Assembly (NCBI RefSeq): GCF_046600735.1
Contig: NZ_JBJMAW010000014.1
Span: 7,168-71,167, forward strand
DNA length: 64,000 bases
Source of the DNA: Novilysobacter_A longmucuonensis
Lineage (GTDB): Bacteria > Pseudomonadota > Gammaproteobacteria > Xanthomonadales > Xanthomonadaceae
Direction: 5' to 3'
In this document: in pieces, positions 16,111 through 26,004 of the stretch
Layout: every line of letters begins with the position of its first letter
Numbering within the stretch: position 1 is the first letter of the stretch
Position numbers and translations under genes: made by a program
Notes under the pieces: generated by a model
Database searches by the model: none
Told to the model about the DNA's origin: nothing
The model's input: the letters and a program-made list of their open reading frames with translations, nothing else

Positions 16111-17448
16111 ATGAGCATCAGCGCCGGCGGTATCGGCAGCGGCCTCGACGTCGCCTCCATCGTCCAGCAACTGGTCGCCGCCGAGCGCGCCCCGGCCGCC
16201 GGTCGGATCGACCGCAGCGAGCGCCGCCTCAACGCGGAGATCTCCGCGATCGGCACCCTGCGCAGCGCATTCGACGCATTGCGCAGCGCGGTGGAGAAAC
16301 TGTCCTCGGGCGACGCCGCAAATGCACGCAAGACCAGCGTCGGCGCGGATGCCGGCTTCGGCGCCAGCGCCACCGCCGGCGCCGCGCTGGGGACCTACCA
16401 GGTCGAGGTGCTGGCGCTGGCGACTGCGGACAAGCTGTCCTCCACCGCCTACACCGACAGCCAGACCGTGGTCGGCACCGGCACGCTCACCCTGACCAGT
16501 GGCGAGACCACGCTCGATGTGGTCATCGACGAGACCAACAACACCCTGGCCGGCATCCGCGATGCGATCAACGCCGCCGCCGCCGGCAAGGGCGTGACCG
16601 CGAGCATCGTCAACGCCGATGACGGCGCGCACCTGGTGCTGGGCGCCACCGCAACCGGCGCGGCCAACGCGCTGACGATCACCGCCAGCGGCGGCGACGG
16701 CGGCCTGTCGGCGCTGACCTACAACCCGCCCAACGCCACCACGATGACCGTGCTCTCGGCCGCGGCCGACGCACAGGTCAAGGTCGACGGGTTCGAGCGA
16801 ACCAGCGCCAGCAACACCATCACCGACATGCTCGAAGGCGTCACGCTGACCTTGACCGAGGCTGCGCCCGGCACGATCAAGGACCTCACCGTCGCCAGCG
16901 ATCCGTCGGTGCTGCGCAGCGCCGCCAAGGCTTTCGTCAAGGCCTACAACGGCGGGCTGGGCGCGATCGCCAGCACCACCAGCTACGACACAAGCAGCCA
17001 GGTCGCCGCGGCGCTCAATGGCGATTCGCTGGTGCGCACCACCAGCCGCGACCTGCGCGAGCAGGTCAGCAACTCGGTCGGCGACCTCAAGACGATGGGG
17101 ATCACCATCGACGTGGAGGGCAAGCTCACCATGGACGACGCCGCGTTCGATGCCGCGCTCGCCGAGGATCCGGCAGCGGCCGAGCGGCTGTTCGGCAGCA
17201 AGACCGGCATGGCCGTCGGCATCGGGACGACGCTGGCACGGCTGCTCGACGACAACGGCGTGTTCGACAGTCGCAGCGACAGTCACGATTCGCGCACCGA
17301 GTCGATCACCGACCAGCGCGCCGCGCTCGATCGCCGCATGGAGCAGGTCGAAGCGCGCTACCGCGCCCAGTTCACCGCCCTGGACGTTCTGGTCGCGCAG
17401 CTCCAGAGCACCAGCAGTTTTCTCGCACAGCAGCTCAACCTGCTTTGA
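16111..17448 (+). CDS. fliD: Filament cap protein FliD (HAP2)
   Basis: 445 residues. The N-terminus has GGIGSGLDVASIVQQLVAAE, then RAPA, the FliD consensus. The C-terminus ends with YRAQFTALDVLVAQLQSTSS, then FLAQQLNLL. FliD forms the pentameric/hexameric cap under which flagellin folds. It is followed eight bases later by its partner chaperone region (fliS, FliT-like). No clear promoter was recognised in 15946-16110. Confidence 0.97.
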   Translation: MSISAGGIGSGLDVASIVQQLVAAERAPAAGRIDRSERRLNAEISAIGTLRSAFDALRSAVEKLSSGDAANARKTSVGADAGFGASATAGAALGTYQVEVLALATADKLSSTAYTDSQTVVGTGTLTLTSGETTLDVVIDETNNTLAGIRDAINAAAAGKGVTASIVNADDGAHLVLGATATGAANALTITASGGDGGLSALTYNPPNATTMTVLSAAADAQVKVDGFERTSASNTITDMLEGVTLTLTEAAPGTIKDLTVASDPSVLRSAAKAFVKAYNGGLGAIASTTSYDTSSQVAAALNGDSLVRTTSRDLREQVSNSVGDLKTMGITIDVEGKLTMDDAAFDAALAEDPAAAERLFGSKTGMAVGIGTTLARLLDDNGVFDSRSDSHDSRTESITDQRAALDRRMEQVEARYRAQFTALDVLVAQLQSTSSFLAQQLNLL

Positions 17449-17456
17449 GGCCCGAC

Positions 17457-17873
17457 ATGCACCGCGCCCGCAACTTCGCCAACCAGTACCGCCAGACCGG
17501 TGTATCCAGCGCCGTGCTCGATGCCGACCCGCACCGGCTGATCGCACTGATGCTCTCGGGTGCGCGTGAACGCGCGCGCCTGGCCATCGCCTGCCTGGAA
17601 CGCGGCGACCTGCCGCGCAAGGCACAGGCGATTTCCGACGCCAGCACGATTATCGGGGGCCTCAACGGCGCCCTGGACCTGGAAGCCGGCGGCGAGATCG
17701 CCGACGGTCTGCAGGCGCTGTACGACTACGCCCAACGCCGCTTGCTAGACGCCAACGCTGCCAACGACAGCGCGCCGCTGCACGAGGTCGACGGCCTGCT
17801 CGGCGACATCGAAACTGCCTGGCGCGCCATCGCCCCCGGCACCGCGCCCGCCACTGCCGGAGCCACCGCATGA
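17457..17873 (+). CDS. fliS: Flagellin export chaperone FliS
   Basis: 138 residues from ATG 17457 with GAGG just upstream; a TTG 12 bases earlier is less likely. The FliS pattern is visible: YRQTGVSSAVLDADPHRLIALML, ARLAIACLERGDLPRKAQAI, ASTIIGGLNGALDLEAGGEI. FliS binds the C-terminal disordered part of flagellin in the cytoplasm and delays polymerization before export. The stop overlaps the next start as ATGA. Confidence 0.95.
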   Translation: MHRARNFANQYRQTGVSSAVLDADPHRLIALMLSGARERARLAIACLERGDLPRKAQAISDASTIIGGLNGALDLEAGGEIADGLQALYDYAQRRLLDANAANDSAPLHEVDGLLGDIETAWRAIAPGTAPATAGATA

Positions 17874-18151
17874 TCCCGACCCTGCCCGTCCGCCAAGTAC
17901 GCAGCGCGCTGGACGCCGGCGACTGGGAGGCTGCCGCCAGCCTGATCTCCACGCACGAGACCGAGCTGCGCGACGCGATCGCCGCCGAAGGCAGCAGCGC
18001 CCGCACCGAGCCGCTGCTGGCGTTGCTGCACGCCCAGCGGGCCTTCCTCGAAGAGCTCAAGACCGCCCGCGACGATGCCGCCCACCAGCTGCAGCAACTC
18101 GGTCGCGACCACCGCGGCGCGCAGGCCTACCTCGGCGCCGGTGGTGGATGA
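17870..18151 (+). CDS. Small helical protein, FliT-like position (putative flagellar chaperone)
   Basis: 93 residues, predicted largely helical (VRSALDAGDWEAAASLISTH; LLALLHAQRAFLEELKTARD). It has no membrane segment or Cys. The place between fliS and the PilZ gene, with ATGA overlaps at both ends, is where fliT stands in other bacteria. Length and helicity fit FliT-type chaperones, which bind the FliD C-terminus. The sequence itself does not show a motif that I can call diagnostic, so the function is inferred from context. Confidence 0.7.
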   Translation: MIPTLPVRQVRSALDAGDWEAAASLISTHETELRDAIAAEGSSARTEPLLALLHAQRAFLEELKTARDDAAHQLQQLGRDHRGAQAYLGAGGG

Positions 18152-18711
18152 ACGCCGACAGCGCGCGCGCTGAGATCTTCGGTGACTCGCTGGCCTGCGA
18201 GGAGACCCGCCCGGCCGCGTTCGTGCCGGGCGAACTCGGCGCCAACGCCGCGCGCGATGCCTGCCTGCGGGCCGAAAGCCTGCTGCGCGCGCTGGCGGTG
18301 ATCGAGGACAGCCGCGTCGAGGACAGCGACGAGCGCACCGCCGCCGACCTCGCGCTCAGCCGCATCGAGGCCAAGGTCGACCTGCTGACGGCGCTGGTCG
18401 CCGGGCTCAGCAAGCGCCACGAACACGAGGATCCGCTGCGTCCGCTGCAGTGGTCCGCGCTCGGTGCCTGCCTGCGATCGGACGATGAGGTCGCACCGGG
18501 CACCGCCGGCGGATTCCGCATCCAGCCGTCCGACTGGCTGCCGCAATCGCTGCTGCTGCCGGCCACCGTGGTCGCTACATTCACCGATGGCGATGGCCGC
18601 CAGACGTGGCTGCGCTTCGCCCCGCAATCCCCGGCGCTGACCGCCGCGCTGGAGCGCCACCTGTTCCGCGTCCACCGCCGCGCGATCGCCGAGCAGCGCC
18701 GGCCACGATAG
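18148..18711 (+). CDS. Atypical PilZ-domain protein of the flagellar cluster
   Basis: 187 residues. Residues 1-95 are helical and acidic. The C-terminal half resembles a PilZ beta-barrel (LQWSALGACLR in place of the usual [DN]xSxxG; LLPATVVATFTDGDGRQTWL). It ends in the helix ALERHLFRVHRRAIAEQRR typical after PilZ domains. The upstream RxxxR motif needed for cyclic di-GMP binding is not evident, so it may not bind the nucleotide. The family assignment rests on fold pattern and on the known PilZ gene at this place in xanthomonad clusters. It overlaps the FliT-like gene by ATGA. Confidence 0.68.
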   Translation: MNADSARAEIFGDSLACEETRPAAFVPGELGANAARDACLRAESLLRALAVIEDSRVEDSDERTAADLALSRIEAKVDLLTALVAGLSKRHEHEDPLRPLQWSALGACLRSDDEVAPGTAGGFRIQPSDWLPQSLLLPATVVATFTDGDGRQTWLRFAPQSPALTAALERHLFRVHRRAIAEQRRPR

Positions 18712-18715
18712 CCGC

Positions 18716-18845
18716 TCGTAGGAGCGCCCCATGCCGCTATGAAGCATGGGCGCGATTCACGCCGCCGCGTTGTTGCCACGCCGCGGGGACGGCCACAAGC
18801 CGCACCGCCGGTCCTCCCGATCGCGGGCATGGCCCGCTCCTACAA
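18716..18845. repeat. TGTAGGAGCG-type repeats upstream of rpoN; rest of 18712-19123 without gene
   Basis: GTAGGAGCGCCCCATG at 18719 and ATGGCCCGCTCCTACAA at 18829 are diverged inverted arms, with CATGGGCGCGATTCACG between them. The following 18846-19123 holds a small CCCCGCTTCGGGG hairpin near 19047 and the AGGGGA ribosome site of rpoN. I see no gene and no confident promoter there. Confidence 0.75.
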
Positions 18846-19123
18846 GGCGGTCGGTCGCCACCACGGCGCCGGCCCGACGTGCGCGCGGTCACATTCCGCC
18901 GGCGAAAAGCGTGATCAGGCACCAGTCTTGCATGCCGACTTCGTCGACGGCGGTCCCGGACTGTGACCGGCCGCCGGGATTCTGACGCCCTTGCCGGGTT
19001 CTCCTAGCAGCCTATGAAGGGACTCTCTCATCGGATGCAGGTCCGTCCCCGCTTCGGGGCCGTCAAGGATCCAGCACGGTGCCGTGCAAGGGGGCTGCCG
19101 CCCGGCAGCAAGGGGATGGATCG

Positions 19124-20545
19124 ATGAAGAACACGATACGCGCGCAGCTTGGCCAGAGCGTCAACCTCACACCGCAGTTGCTGCAGTCCATCCGGCTGCT
19201 GCAGTTGACCGCGCCGCAGCTCGAGATGGAGCTGCGCGAGGCGCTCGAACGAAACCCCCTGCTCGAGCAGGCCGAGCCCGAGCCCGAGGACGAGGCGCTC
19301 GACGCCAGCGCCGCCGACGAGGCCACGCTCGAAGCGGCCGCCTGGGACGAACTGCCCGAGCCGGCCTATCTTTCCGCCGGTGCCGGCCTGGCCTCGGGCG
19401 ATGCCGACGCCACTGCGCGCATCGCCGCGGGCGAATCCAGCGACCCGCGCGTGCGCCTGTTGCAGCAACTCGCACTGAAATGGAGCGAGGACGACCTCGC
19501 CGTCGCCAGCTGGTGGCTCGACCACAGCGACGACCGCGGCTATCTGGAAGCGCCGCTGCCCGAACTGATCACGCGCGGCGCGCACGCGTTGTCGCTCGAC
19601 CCCCGCGAGCTCGAAGCGGTGCGCCAGCGCCTGCTGCACGGCGAGTGGCCGGGCATGGCCGCCGCGACCGCCAGCGAATGCCTGCTGGCGCAGCTGCGCG
19701 CCGAGCGCCCGGGCGACCGGCGCGACGCCGAAATGCGCACGCTGGCCGAGTGCATCCTCACCTGCCATCTCGACCTGCTCGCCACGCACGATTACACCCG
19801 CCTCGCCGCCGTGCTCGGCAGCGAGCCGTCCCTGGTCGAATCCGCGGCCGCCCTGATCCTGGGCCTGCGCCCCTCGGCAATCGAGGAGCCGCGCGAGCCG
19901 GTCGATACGCACATCGTGCCCGACGTGGTAGTGCGGCTGCTCGGCGGCGCCTGGCGCGTCGCCCTCAACGGCCGCACCGCACCGCGCCTGCGCATCGCGC
20001 CGCATTGCGAGCAGGCGCTGGCCGGCGGTGGCGGCGACCATGGCGTGCTGCGCGGCCTGCTCGATGAGGCGCGCTGGCTGGTCCGCGGCATCGCGATGCG
20101 CAACGACACCCTGCTGCGCACCGCGCAGGTGCTGGTCGAACGCCAGCAGGGATTCCTGGAACGCGGCGAGGAGGCGATCGCGCCGTTGACCCTGCGCGAG
20201 GTCGCCGACGCGATCGGCATGCACGAGTCCACCGTCTCGCGCATCACCAGCGGCAAGTACATCCAGACCCCGCGCGGCACCTTCGAGCTCAAGCGCCTGT
20301 TCGCGGTGCGGCTGGAAGGCGCGGCGGTGTCGGGCAGCGCCGTCAAGGCGATGGTCAAGCGCCTGATCGATGCCGAACCGGCGCACGCACCGCTGGCCGA
20401 CGACGTGATCGCCGGCCTGCTCGCGCGCCAGGGCGTGCGCATCGCACGCCGCACTGTCGCCAAGTACCGCGACCAACTCGCCATCGGCCCGGCCCGCGCA
20501 CGCCAGCGTGCGGCAGCGACGCCCACCTATGCCGCGGCGGGCTGA
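19124..20545 (+). CDS. rpoN: RNA polymerase sigma-54 factor RpoN
   Basis: 473 residues from ATG 19124; an in-frame extension to 19079 lacks a ribosome site. Region I (residues 1-50) has the Gln/Leu-rich QLGQSVNLTPQLLQSIRLLQ, followed by QLEMELREALERNPLLEQ. An acidic region II follows. The DNA-binding part carries LTLREVADAIGMHESTVSRI and the RpoN box ARRTVAKYRDQL, near residue 445. It directs transcription from -24/-12 promoters when activated by an AAA+ partner. Being next to fleQ in the flagellar cluster, it is probably the flagellar paralogue called rpoN2 in xanthomonads. Whether another rpoN exists cannot be seen here. Confidence 0.96.
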   Translation: MKNTIRAQLGQSVNLTPQLLQSIRLLQLTAPQLEMELREALERNPLLEQAEPEPEDEALDASAADEATLEAAAWDELPEPAYLSAGAGLASGDADATARIAAGESSDPRVRLLQQLALKWSEDDLAVASWWLDHSDDRGYLEAPLPELITRGAHALSLDPRELEAVRQRLLHGEWPGMAAATASECLLAQLRAERPGDRRDAEMRTLAECILTCHLDLLATHDYTRLAAVLGSEPSLVESAAALILGLRPSAIEEPREPVDTHIVPDVVVRLLGGAWRVALNGRTAPRLRIAPHCEQALAGGGGDHGVLRGLLDEARWLVRGIAMRNDTLLRTAQVLVERQQGFLERGEEAIAPLTLREVADAIGMHESTVSRITSGKYIQTPRGTFELKRLFAVRLEGAAVSGSAVKAMVKRLIDAEPAHAPLADDVIAGLLARQGVRIARRTVAKYRDQLAIGPARARQRAAATPTYAAAG

Positions 20546-20554
20546 GGAATCCCC

Positions 20555-20952
20555 ATGAAAACACTCAACATCCTGCTGGTCGACGACCACTCCGGTTTCA
20601 TCAACGCCGCGATGCGGCACCTGCGCAAGCTCGACTGGGTCAGCGTGGTCGGCTCGGCCTGCAACGGCATCGAGGCGATCGCCCAATGCGAGGCGCTGCG
20701 CCCCACGGTCGTGCTGATGGACCTGGCGATGCCGGAAATGGGCGGGCTGCAGGCCACGCGCCTGATCAAGGCGCAGGACAACCCGCCGTTCATCGTGATC
20801 GCCAGCCATTTCGACGACGCCGAGCACCGCGAGCACGCCATGCGCGCCGGCGCTGACGCTTTCGTCAGCAAGCTGTCCTACATCCATGACGTGATGGCGC
20901 TGCTGGAACGCCTGGCGACCGACGATGCCAGCCAGACCGTGGGGGAGCCGGG

Positions 20953-20956
<4 letters not shown>
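20555..20956 (+). CDS. Single-domain response regulator (CheY-like)
   Basis: 133 residues, one receiver domain and nothing else. Acidic pocket LLVDDH (D10-D11), phospho-acceptor D56 in VLMDLAMPEMGG, Ser84 in IVIAS, and Lys106 in DAFVSK are all present, so it should be phosphorylatable. No output domain follows. It sits between rpoN and fleQ, overlapping fleQ by ATGA, so it is co-translated with the flagellar master activator. It could modulate FleQ or take phosphate from an unlinked kinase. No kinase gene is in the window. Confidence 0.9.
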
Positions 20957-22398
<1,442 letters not shown>

Positions 22399-22424
22399 GG
22401 TTGCCGGCCAAACGGTCCGGTCCG

Positions 22425-22640
22425 TGTAGGAGCGGGCCATGCCCGCGATGCGAATGACGCGAGCGCGGGCATCGCGCCCATGCTCCTGCAGGTATGGGGC
22501 GCTCCTACAGGTACGACGCGCTCTTGTAGGAGCGGGCCATGCCCGCGACGCGAGTGACGCGAGCGCGGGCATCGCGCCCATGGGGCGCTCCTACAAAGGC
22601 ATCGTGCTGTGTAGGAGCGGGCCATGCCCGCGACCGTCGG
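22425..22640. repeat. Cluster of TGTAGGAGCGGGCCATGCCCGCGA repeats after fleQ
   Basis: Three TGTAGGAGCGGGCCATGCCC arms lie near 22425, 22529 and 22612, with intervening GCGGGCATCGCGCCCATG...GCTCCTAC arms. They form back-to-back imperfect hairpins. They fill most of the 340 bases between fleQ and fliE and could end fleQ transcripts before the fliE promoter. Confidence 0.85.
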
Positions 22641-22689
22641 CACGCGGCGCACTCTTGACGCCGCCCGTGCCGGAATTCCGGCAGATTTC

Positions 22690-22705
22690 TGGCACGCGCC
22701 TTGCC
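22690..22705 (+). promoter_or_regulatory. Sigma-54 promoter of the fliE operon
   Basis: TGGCAC-GCGCC-TTGCC is nearly identical to the flgB promoter and has GG-N10-GC spacing. The predicted start is near 22716, 23 bases before the fliE ATG, which is the same spacing as at flgB. Confidence 0.88.
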
Positions 22706-22738
22706 TAGTGAGGGCAGACACGTCCCGCAGTGCCGCCC

Positions 22739-23119
22739 ATGACCGACGCGATTTCATCGATCCTCTCGCAGATCCGCGCCCACCAGACACAGGCGGCGCG
22801 CATGGGCGATGCCGCCGCGGGCAATGCAATCAGCCCCAATGCGCTCAATCCCGGCGGCGCACTCCCGGGCGCGGACAAGACCCAGGGCACCGGCGCGGCC
22901 GGCTTTTCCGAAACGCTGTCCAGCGCCCTCGACAGCGTCAGCCGCACCCAGCAGAAATCCGGAGAGCTGCAACAGGCGTTCGAGCTCGGCGACCCGCGGG
23001 CCGACCTGGCGCGGGTGATGGTCGCCATGCAGGAATCACAGGTCGCGTTCCGCGCCACCGTGGAGGTCCGCAACCGGCTGGTCCAGGCCTATCAGGACGT
23101 CATGAACATGCCGATCTAG
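22739..23119 (+). CDS. fliE: MS ring-rod adaptor FliE
   Basis: 126 residues from ATG 22739; an in-frame GTG nine bases upstream is possible. The C-terminal half is the FliE domain (FSETLSSALDSVSRTQQKSG, DLARVMVAMQESQVAFRATVEVRN, RLVQAYQDVMNMPI). FliE links FliF to the rod and is the first type III export substrate. It is the first gene of fliEFGHIJK. Confidence 0.96.
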   Translation: MTDAISSILSQIRAHQTQAARMGDAAAGNAISPNALNPGGALPGADKTQGTGAAGFSETLSSALDSVSRTQQKSGELQQAFELGDPRADLARVMVAMQESQVAFRATVEVRNRLVQAYQDVMNMPI

Positions 23120-23121
23120 TC

Positions 23122-23308
23122 GGGACTCGGGACTCGGGACTCGGGACTCGGGACTCGGGACTCGGGACTCGGCAAGAGCGTAGGAGCAGTAACGAGATGC
23201 GCAATAGCAAAAGCCACGACGTGATCCATTTCCCGACACGGTTTCCCATCGGGGTTTCCGCTTTTGGCCTCTGCTTTCCCGAGTCCCGAGTCCCGAGTCC
23301 CGAGTCCC
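23122..23308. repeat. Inverted heptamer arrays: seven GGGACTC units facing four GAGTCCC units between fliE and fliF
   Basis: Seven uninterrupted GGGACTC copies occupy 23122-23170, starting two bases after the fliE stop. Four GAGTCCC copies occupy 23281-23308, 37 bases before fliF. The arms can pair over 28 or more bases with a loop of about 110 bases. The loop (23171-23280) has no gene. Such tandem units can change copy number by slippage. Confidence 0.92.
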
Positions 23309-23345
23309 GCCCAGCGACGTCGCCCTGCACACCCCGAGCCCACCC

Positions 23346-25007
23346 ATGAGCGTCATCACCCTTCCCAAGAACACCGCCAGCAACCTGCGCGACCTCGGCC
23401 GCCTGCAGGACATCCCGGCGGTGCGCCAGCTCGGCGTGTTCGCGATCGCCGCGGCGGCGATCGCGCTCGGGTTGTGGCTGTTCTTCTGGACCCAGCGCCC
23501 CGACTTCGTGCCGGTCTATGCCGGACTCGACGCGCGCTCCACCAGCGAAGCGTCCGACCTGCTGCGCGGCGCCAACATCCCGTTTCGCATCGACGCCGGC
23601 AGCGGCGCGCTGTCGGTACCGGCCGACCAGGCTGGACAGGCCAAGCTCGCGCTGGCCGCGGCCGGACTGCCGGCCGGCACCCAGATGGGCTTCGAGGCGA
23701 TGCAGCAGGACCAGGGCTTCGGCACCAGCCAGTTCATCGAGAACGCTCGCTACCAGCACGCGCTGGAGAACGAGTTGGCCCGCACCATCGCCAACCTGCG
23801 CCCGGTGCGCGAGGCGCGGGTGCACCTGGCGCTGCCCAAGCCCAGTGCCTTCACCCGGCAGAAGGAACCGGCCAGCGCGTCGGTGGTGCTGCAGTTGCGC
23901 AGCGGCAGCGCACTGGAACAGGGCCAGGTCGACGCGATCGTGCACCTGGTCGCCTCCAGCATCCCTCTGCTGCCGCCCGAACACGTCACCGTGGTCGACC
24001 AGTCCGGCCGCATGCTGTCCAATCCCGATCCCGACAGCGATGCCGCGGTCGGCGCCAAGCGTTTCGAGCAGCAGCGCCGCCAGGAAGCCTCCTACGTCAG
24101 CCGCATCCAGCAGTTGCTGGAGCCGATGACCGGCCCCGGCCGGGTCAGCGCCCAGGTCAGCGTCGACATGGATTTCGCCCAGACCGAGCAGGCGCGCGAG
24201 GTCTACGGCCCCGACGCGGCGATGATCCGCAGCGAGCAGATTTCCGAATCGGGCAACCTCGACGCGGCTCAGCCGGCGCAGGGCGTGCCCGGCAGCGCCA
24301 GCAACATGCCTGACGCGGCCGCGCCCGGCGCTGCCGATGCCGCCGATGCCGCCGCCGAGGCGCCGCCGGCCGCCGCGCCGGCCGGCCCCAGTGCACGCAC
24401 CGCGGTGCGCAACTACGAGCTCGACCGCACGCTGACCCACACCCGCCAGGCGCCGGGCCGCATCACCCGGGTGACCGCGGCGGTGCTGGTCGACAACCTG
24501 CCGCAGACCGAGGACGAAGCGGTCACCTACCGGCCGCTTACCGAGGACGAGCTGGGCCGCATCCAGACGCTCGTGCAGCAGGCGATCGGTTTCGACCAGG
24601 AACGCGGCGACATGGTCACGGTGGTCAACGCACCGTTCGCGCGCGGCGCCGCGATCGACGCGCCGGAGGCCCTGCCGTTCTGGCAGCACCCGCGCGCGCA
24701 GGAGCTGCTGCGCATCGCACTCGGCGGCATCGCCGTGCTGCTGCTGATCTTCACCGTGCTGCGGCCGGCGTTCCGCCAACTGCTGGCGCCGCCCAGAACG
24801 CATACCGCCATCGCCAAGGTAGCCGAGGACGAGGAAGACGAAGTCCCGGTCGCCCTGTCCTCGCCCAAGCCACGCGCCAAGCCGGCGGTGACTGCGCAGG
24901 CGGCGATGGATTTCGACGAGAAACTGCAGGTCGCCAAGACCGCCGTCAACAACGACGCCAAGCGCGTCGCCCATGTGGTGCGCAACTGGGTCGAAGCCGA
25001 TGGCTGA
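23346..25007 (+). CDS. fliF: Flagellar MS-ring protein FliF
   Basis: 553 residues. Transmembrane segment 1 is at about 28-48 (GVFAIAAAAIALGLWLFFW). The YscJ/FliF ring-building domain (GTQMGFEAMQQDQGFGTSQF; EARVHLALPKPSAF) follows. Transmembrane segment 2 is at about 452-470 (ALGGIAVLLLIFTVLRP). The cytoplasmic C-tail binds FliG. An Ala/Pro-rich loop lies near 315-350. FliF forms the MS ring housing the export gate. The stop codon lies inside the fliG start region. Confidence 0.97.
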   Translation: MSVITLPKNTASNLRDLGRLQDIPAVRQLGVFAIAAAAIALGLWLFFWTQRPDFVPVYAGLDARSTSEASDLLRGANIPFRIDAGSGALSVPADQAGQAKLALAAAGLPAGTQMGFEAMQQDQGFGTSQFIENARYQHALENELARTIANLRPVREARVHLALPKPSAFTRQKEPASASVVLQLRSGSALEQGQVDAIVHLVASSIPLLPPEHVTVVDQSGRMLSNPDPDSDAAVGAKRFEQQRRQEASYVSRIQQLLEPMTGPGRVSAQVSVDMDFAQTEQAREVYGPDAAMIRSEQISESGNLDAAQPAQGVPGSASNMPDAAAPGAADAADAAAEAPPAAAPAGPSARTAVRNYELDRTLTHTRQAPGRITRVTAAVLVDNLPQTEDEAVTYRPLTEDELGRIQTLVQQAIGFDQERGDMVTVVNAPFARGAAIDAPEALPFWQHPRAQELLRIALGGIAVLLLIFTVLRPAFRQLLAPPRTHTAIAKVAEDEEDEVPVALSSPKPRAKPAVTAQAAMDFDEKLQVAKTAVNNDAKRVAHVVRNWVEADG

Positions 25008-26004
25008 ACCAATCCCCTTGACCGGCGTGCAGCGCGCCGCGGTGGTCCTGCTGTCGCTGGGCGAGCAGCAGGCCGCCGAGGTGCTCAAGCACATGGGCGC
25101 CAAGGACGTGCAGAAGCTCGGCCAGGCGATGACCTCGGTCGGCGGCATCTCGCGCGAGGCCGTCGCCCAGGTGTTCGACGACTTCGTCGACGTGCTGGCC
25201 CAGCCCAGCGCGCTGGGCTCCGGCGCCGACGACTACATCCGCGCGGTGCTGACCCAGGCGCTCGGCGAGGAACGCGCCGGCACCCTGATCGACCGCATCC
25301 TGGCCGGCCGCAATACCTCGGGGCTGGACACGCTGAAGTGGATGGAGCCGCGCGCGATCGCCGACCTGGTGCGCAACGAGCACCCGCAGATCATCGCGAT
25401 CGTGCTGTCGCACCTCGACCCCGACCAGGCCGCCGAAGTGATCAAGGTGCTGCCCGACCGCGTGCGCGCCGACGTGCTGCTGCGCATCGCCACGCTCGAT
25501 GGCATCCCGCCCAATGCGCTCAATGAGCTCAACGACGTGATGGCGCGCCAGTTCGCCGGCAGCCAGAACCTCAAGTCCTCCTCGGTTGGCGGCATCAAGG
25601 TGGCGGCCAACATCCTCAACTTCATGGATTCGGGTCAGGACGAGATCATCCTCGGCACCATCGGCGAGATCGACGACGACCTGGGCACGCGCATCCGCGA
25701 TTTGATGTTCGTGTTCGACAACCTGGCCGAGATCGACGACCGCGCGATGCAGACCGTGCTGCGCGACGTGCCCAACGAGAAGCTCGCCGTGGCCTTGCGC
25801 GGCGCCGAAGCCAGGGTGCGCGAGAAGATCACCAGCAACATGTCGCAGCGCGCGGCGGAAATCCTGATCGAGGACATGGATGCACGTGGTCCGGTGCGGC
25901 TGGCCGAGGTCGAGGCCGCGCAGAAGGAGATCCTGGCGCTGGTGCGCAAGATGGCCGAAGCCGGCACCATCCAGCTCGCTGCCAAGTCCGAGGAGTTCGT
26001 ATGA
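25000..26004 (+). CDS. fliG: Flagellar motor switch protein FliG
   Basis: 334 residues from ATG 25000, overlapping the fliF stop by eight bases. The start MAEPIPLTGVQRAAVVLLSL, the middle-domain motif EHPQIIAIVLSHLDPDQAAE and the C-terminal charged helix region (DLMFVFDNLAEIDDRAMQTV, then LRDVPNEKLAVALRG) match FliG. FliG converts ion flow at MotA into rotation and carries the switch interface. It is followed by fliH with ATGA overlap. Confidence 0.98.
   Translation: MAEPIPLTGVQRAAVVLLSLGEQQAAEVLKHMGAKDVQKLGQAMTSVGGISREAVAQVFDDFVDVLAQPSALGSGADDYIRAVLTQALGEERAGTLIDRILAGRNTSGLDTLKWMEPRAIADLVRNEHPQIIAIVLSHLDPDQAAEVIKVLPDRVRADVLLRIATLDGIPPNALNELNDVMARQFAGSQNLKSSSVGGIKVAANILNFMDSGQDEIILGTIGEIDDDLGTRIRDLMFVFDNLAEIDDRAMQTVLRDVPNEKLAVALRGAEARVREKITSNMSQRAAEILIEDMDARGPVRLAEVEAAQKEILALVRKMAEAGTIQLAAKSEEFV

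Noticed and set aside
23122..23308. CRISPR array
   Set aside because: Units are seven bases, contiguous, without spacers, and inverted on the other side.
23100..25148. 682-codon minus-strand ORF opposite fliF
   Set aside because: Shadow of fliF; its end is made of the GGGACTC repeat.
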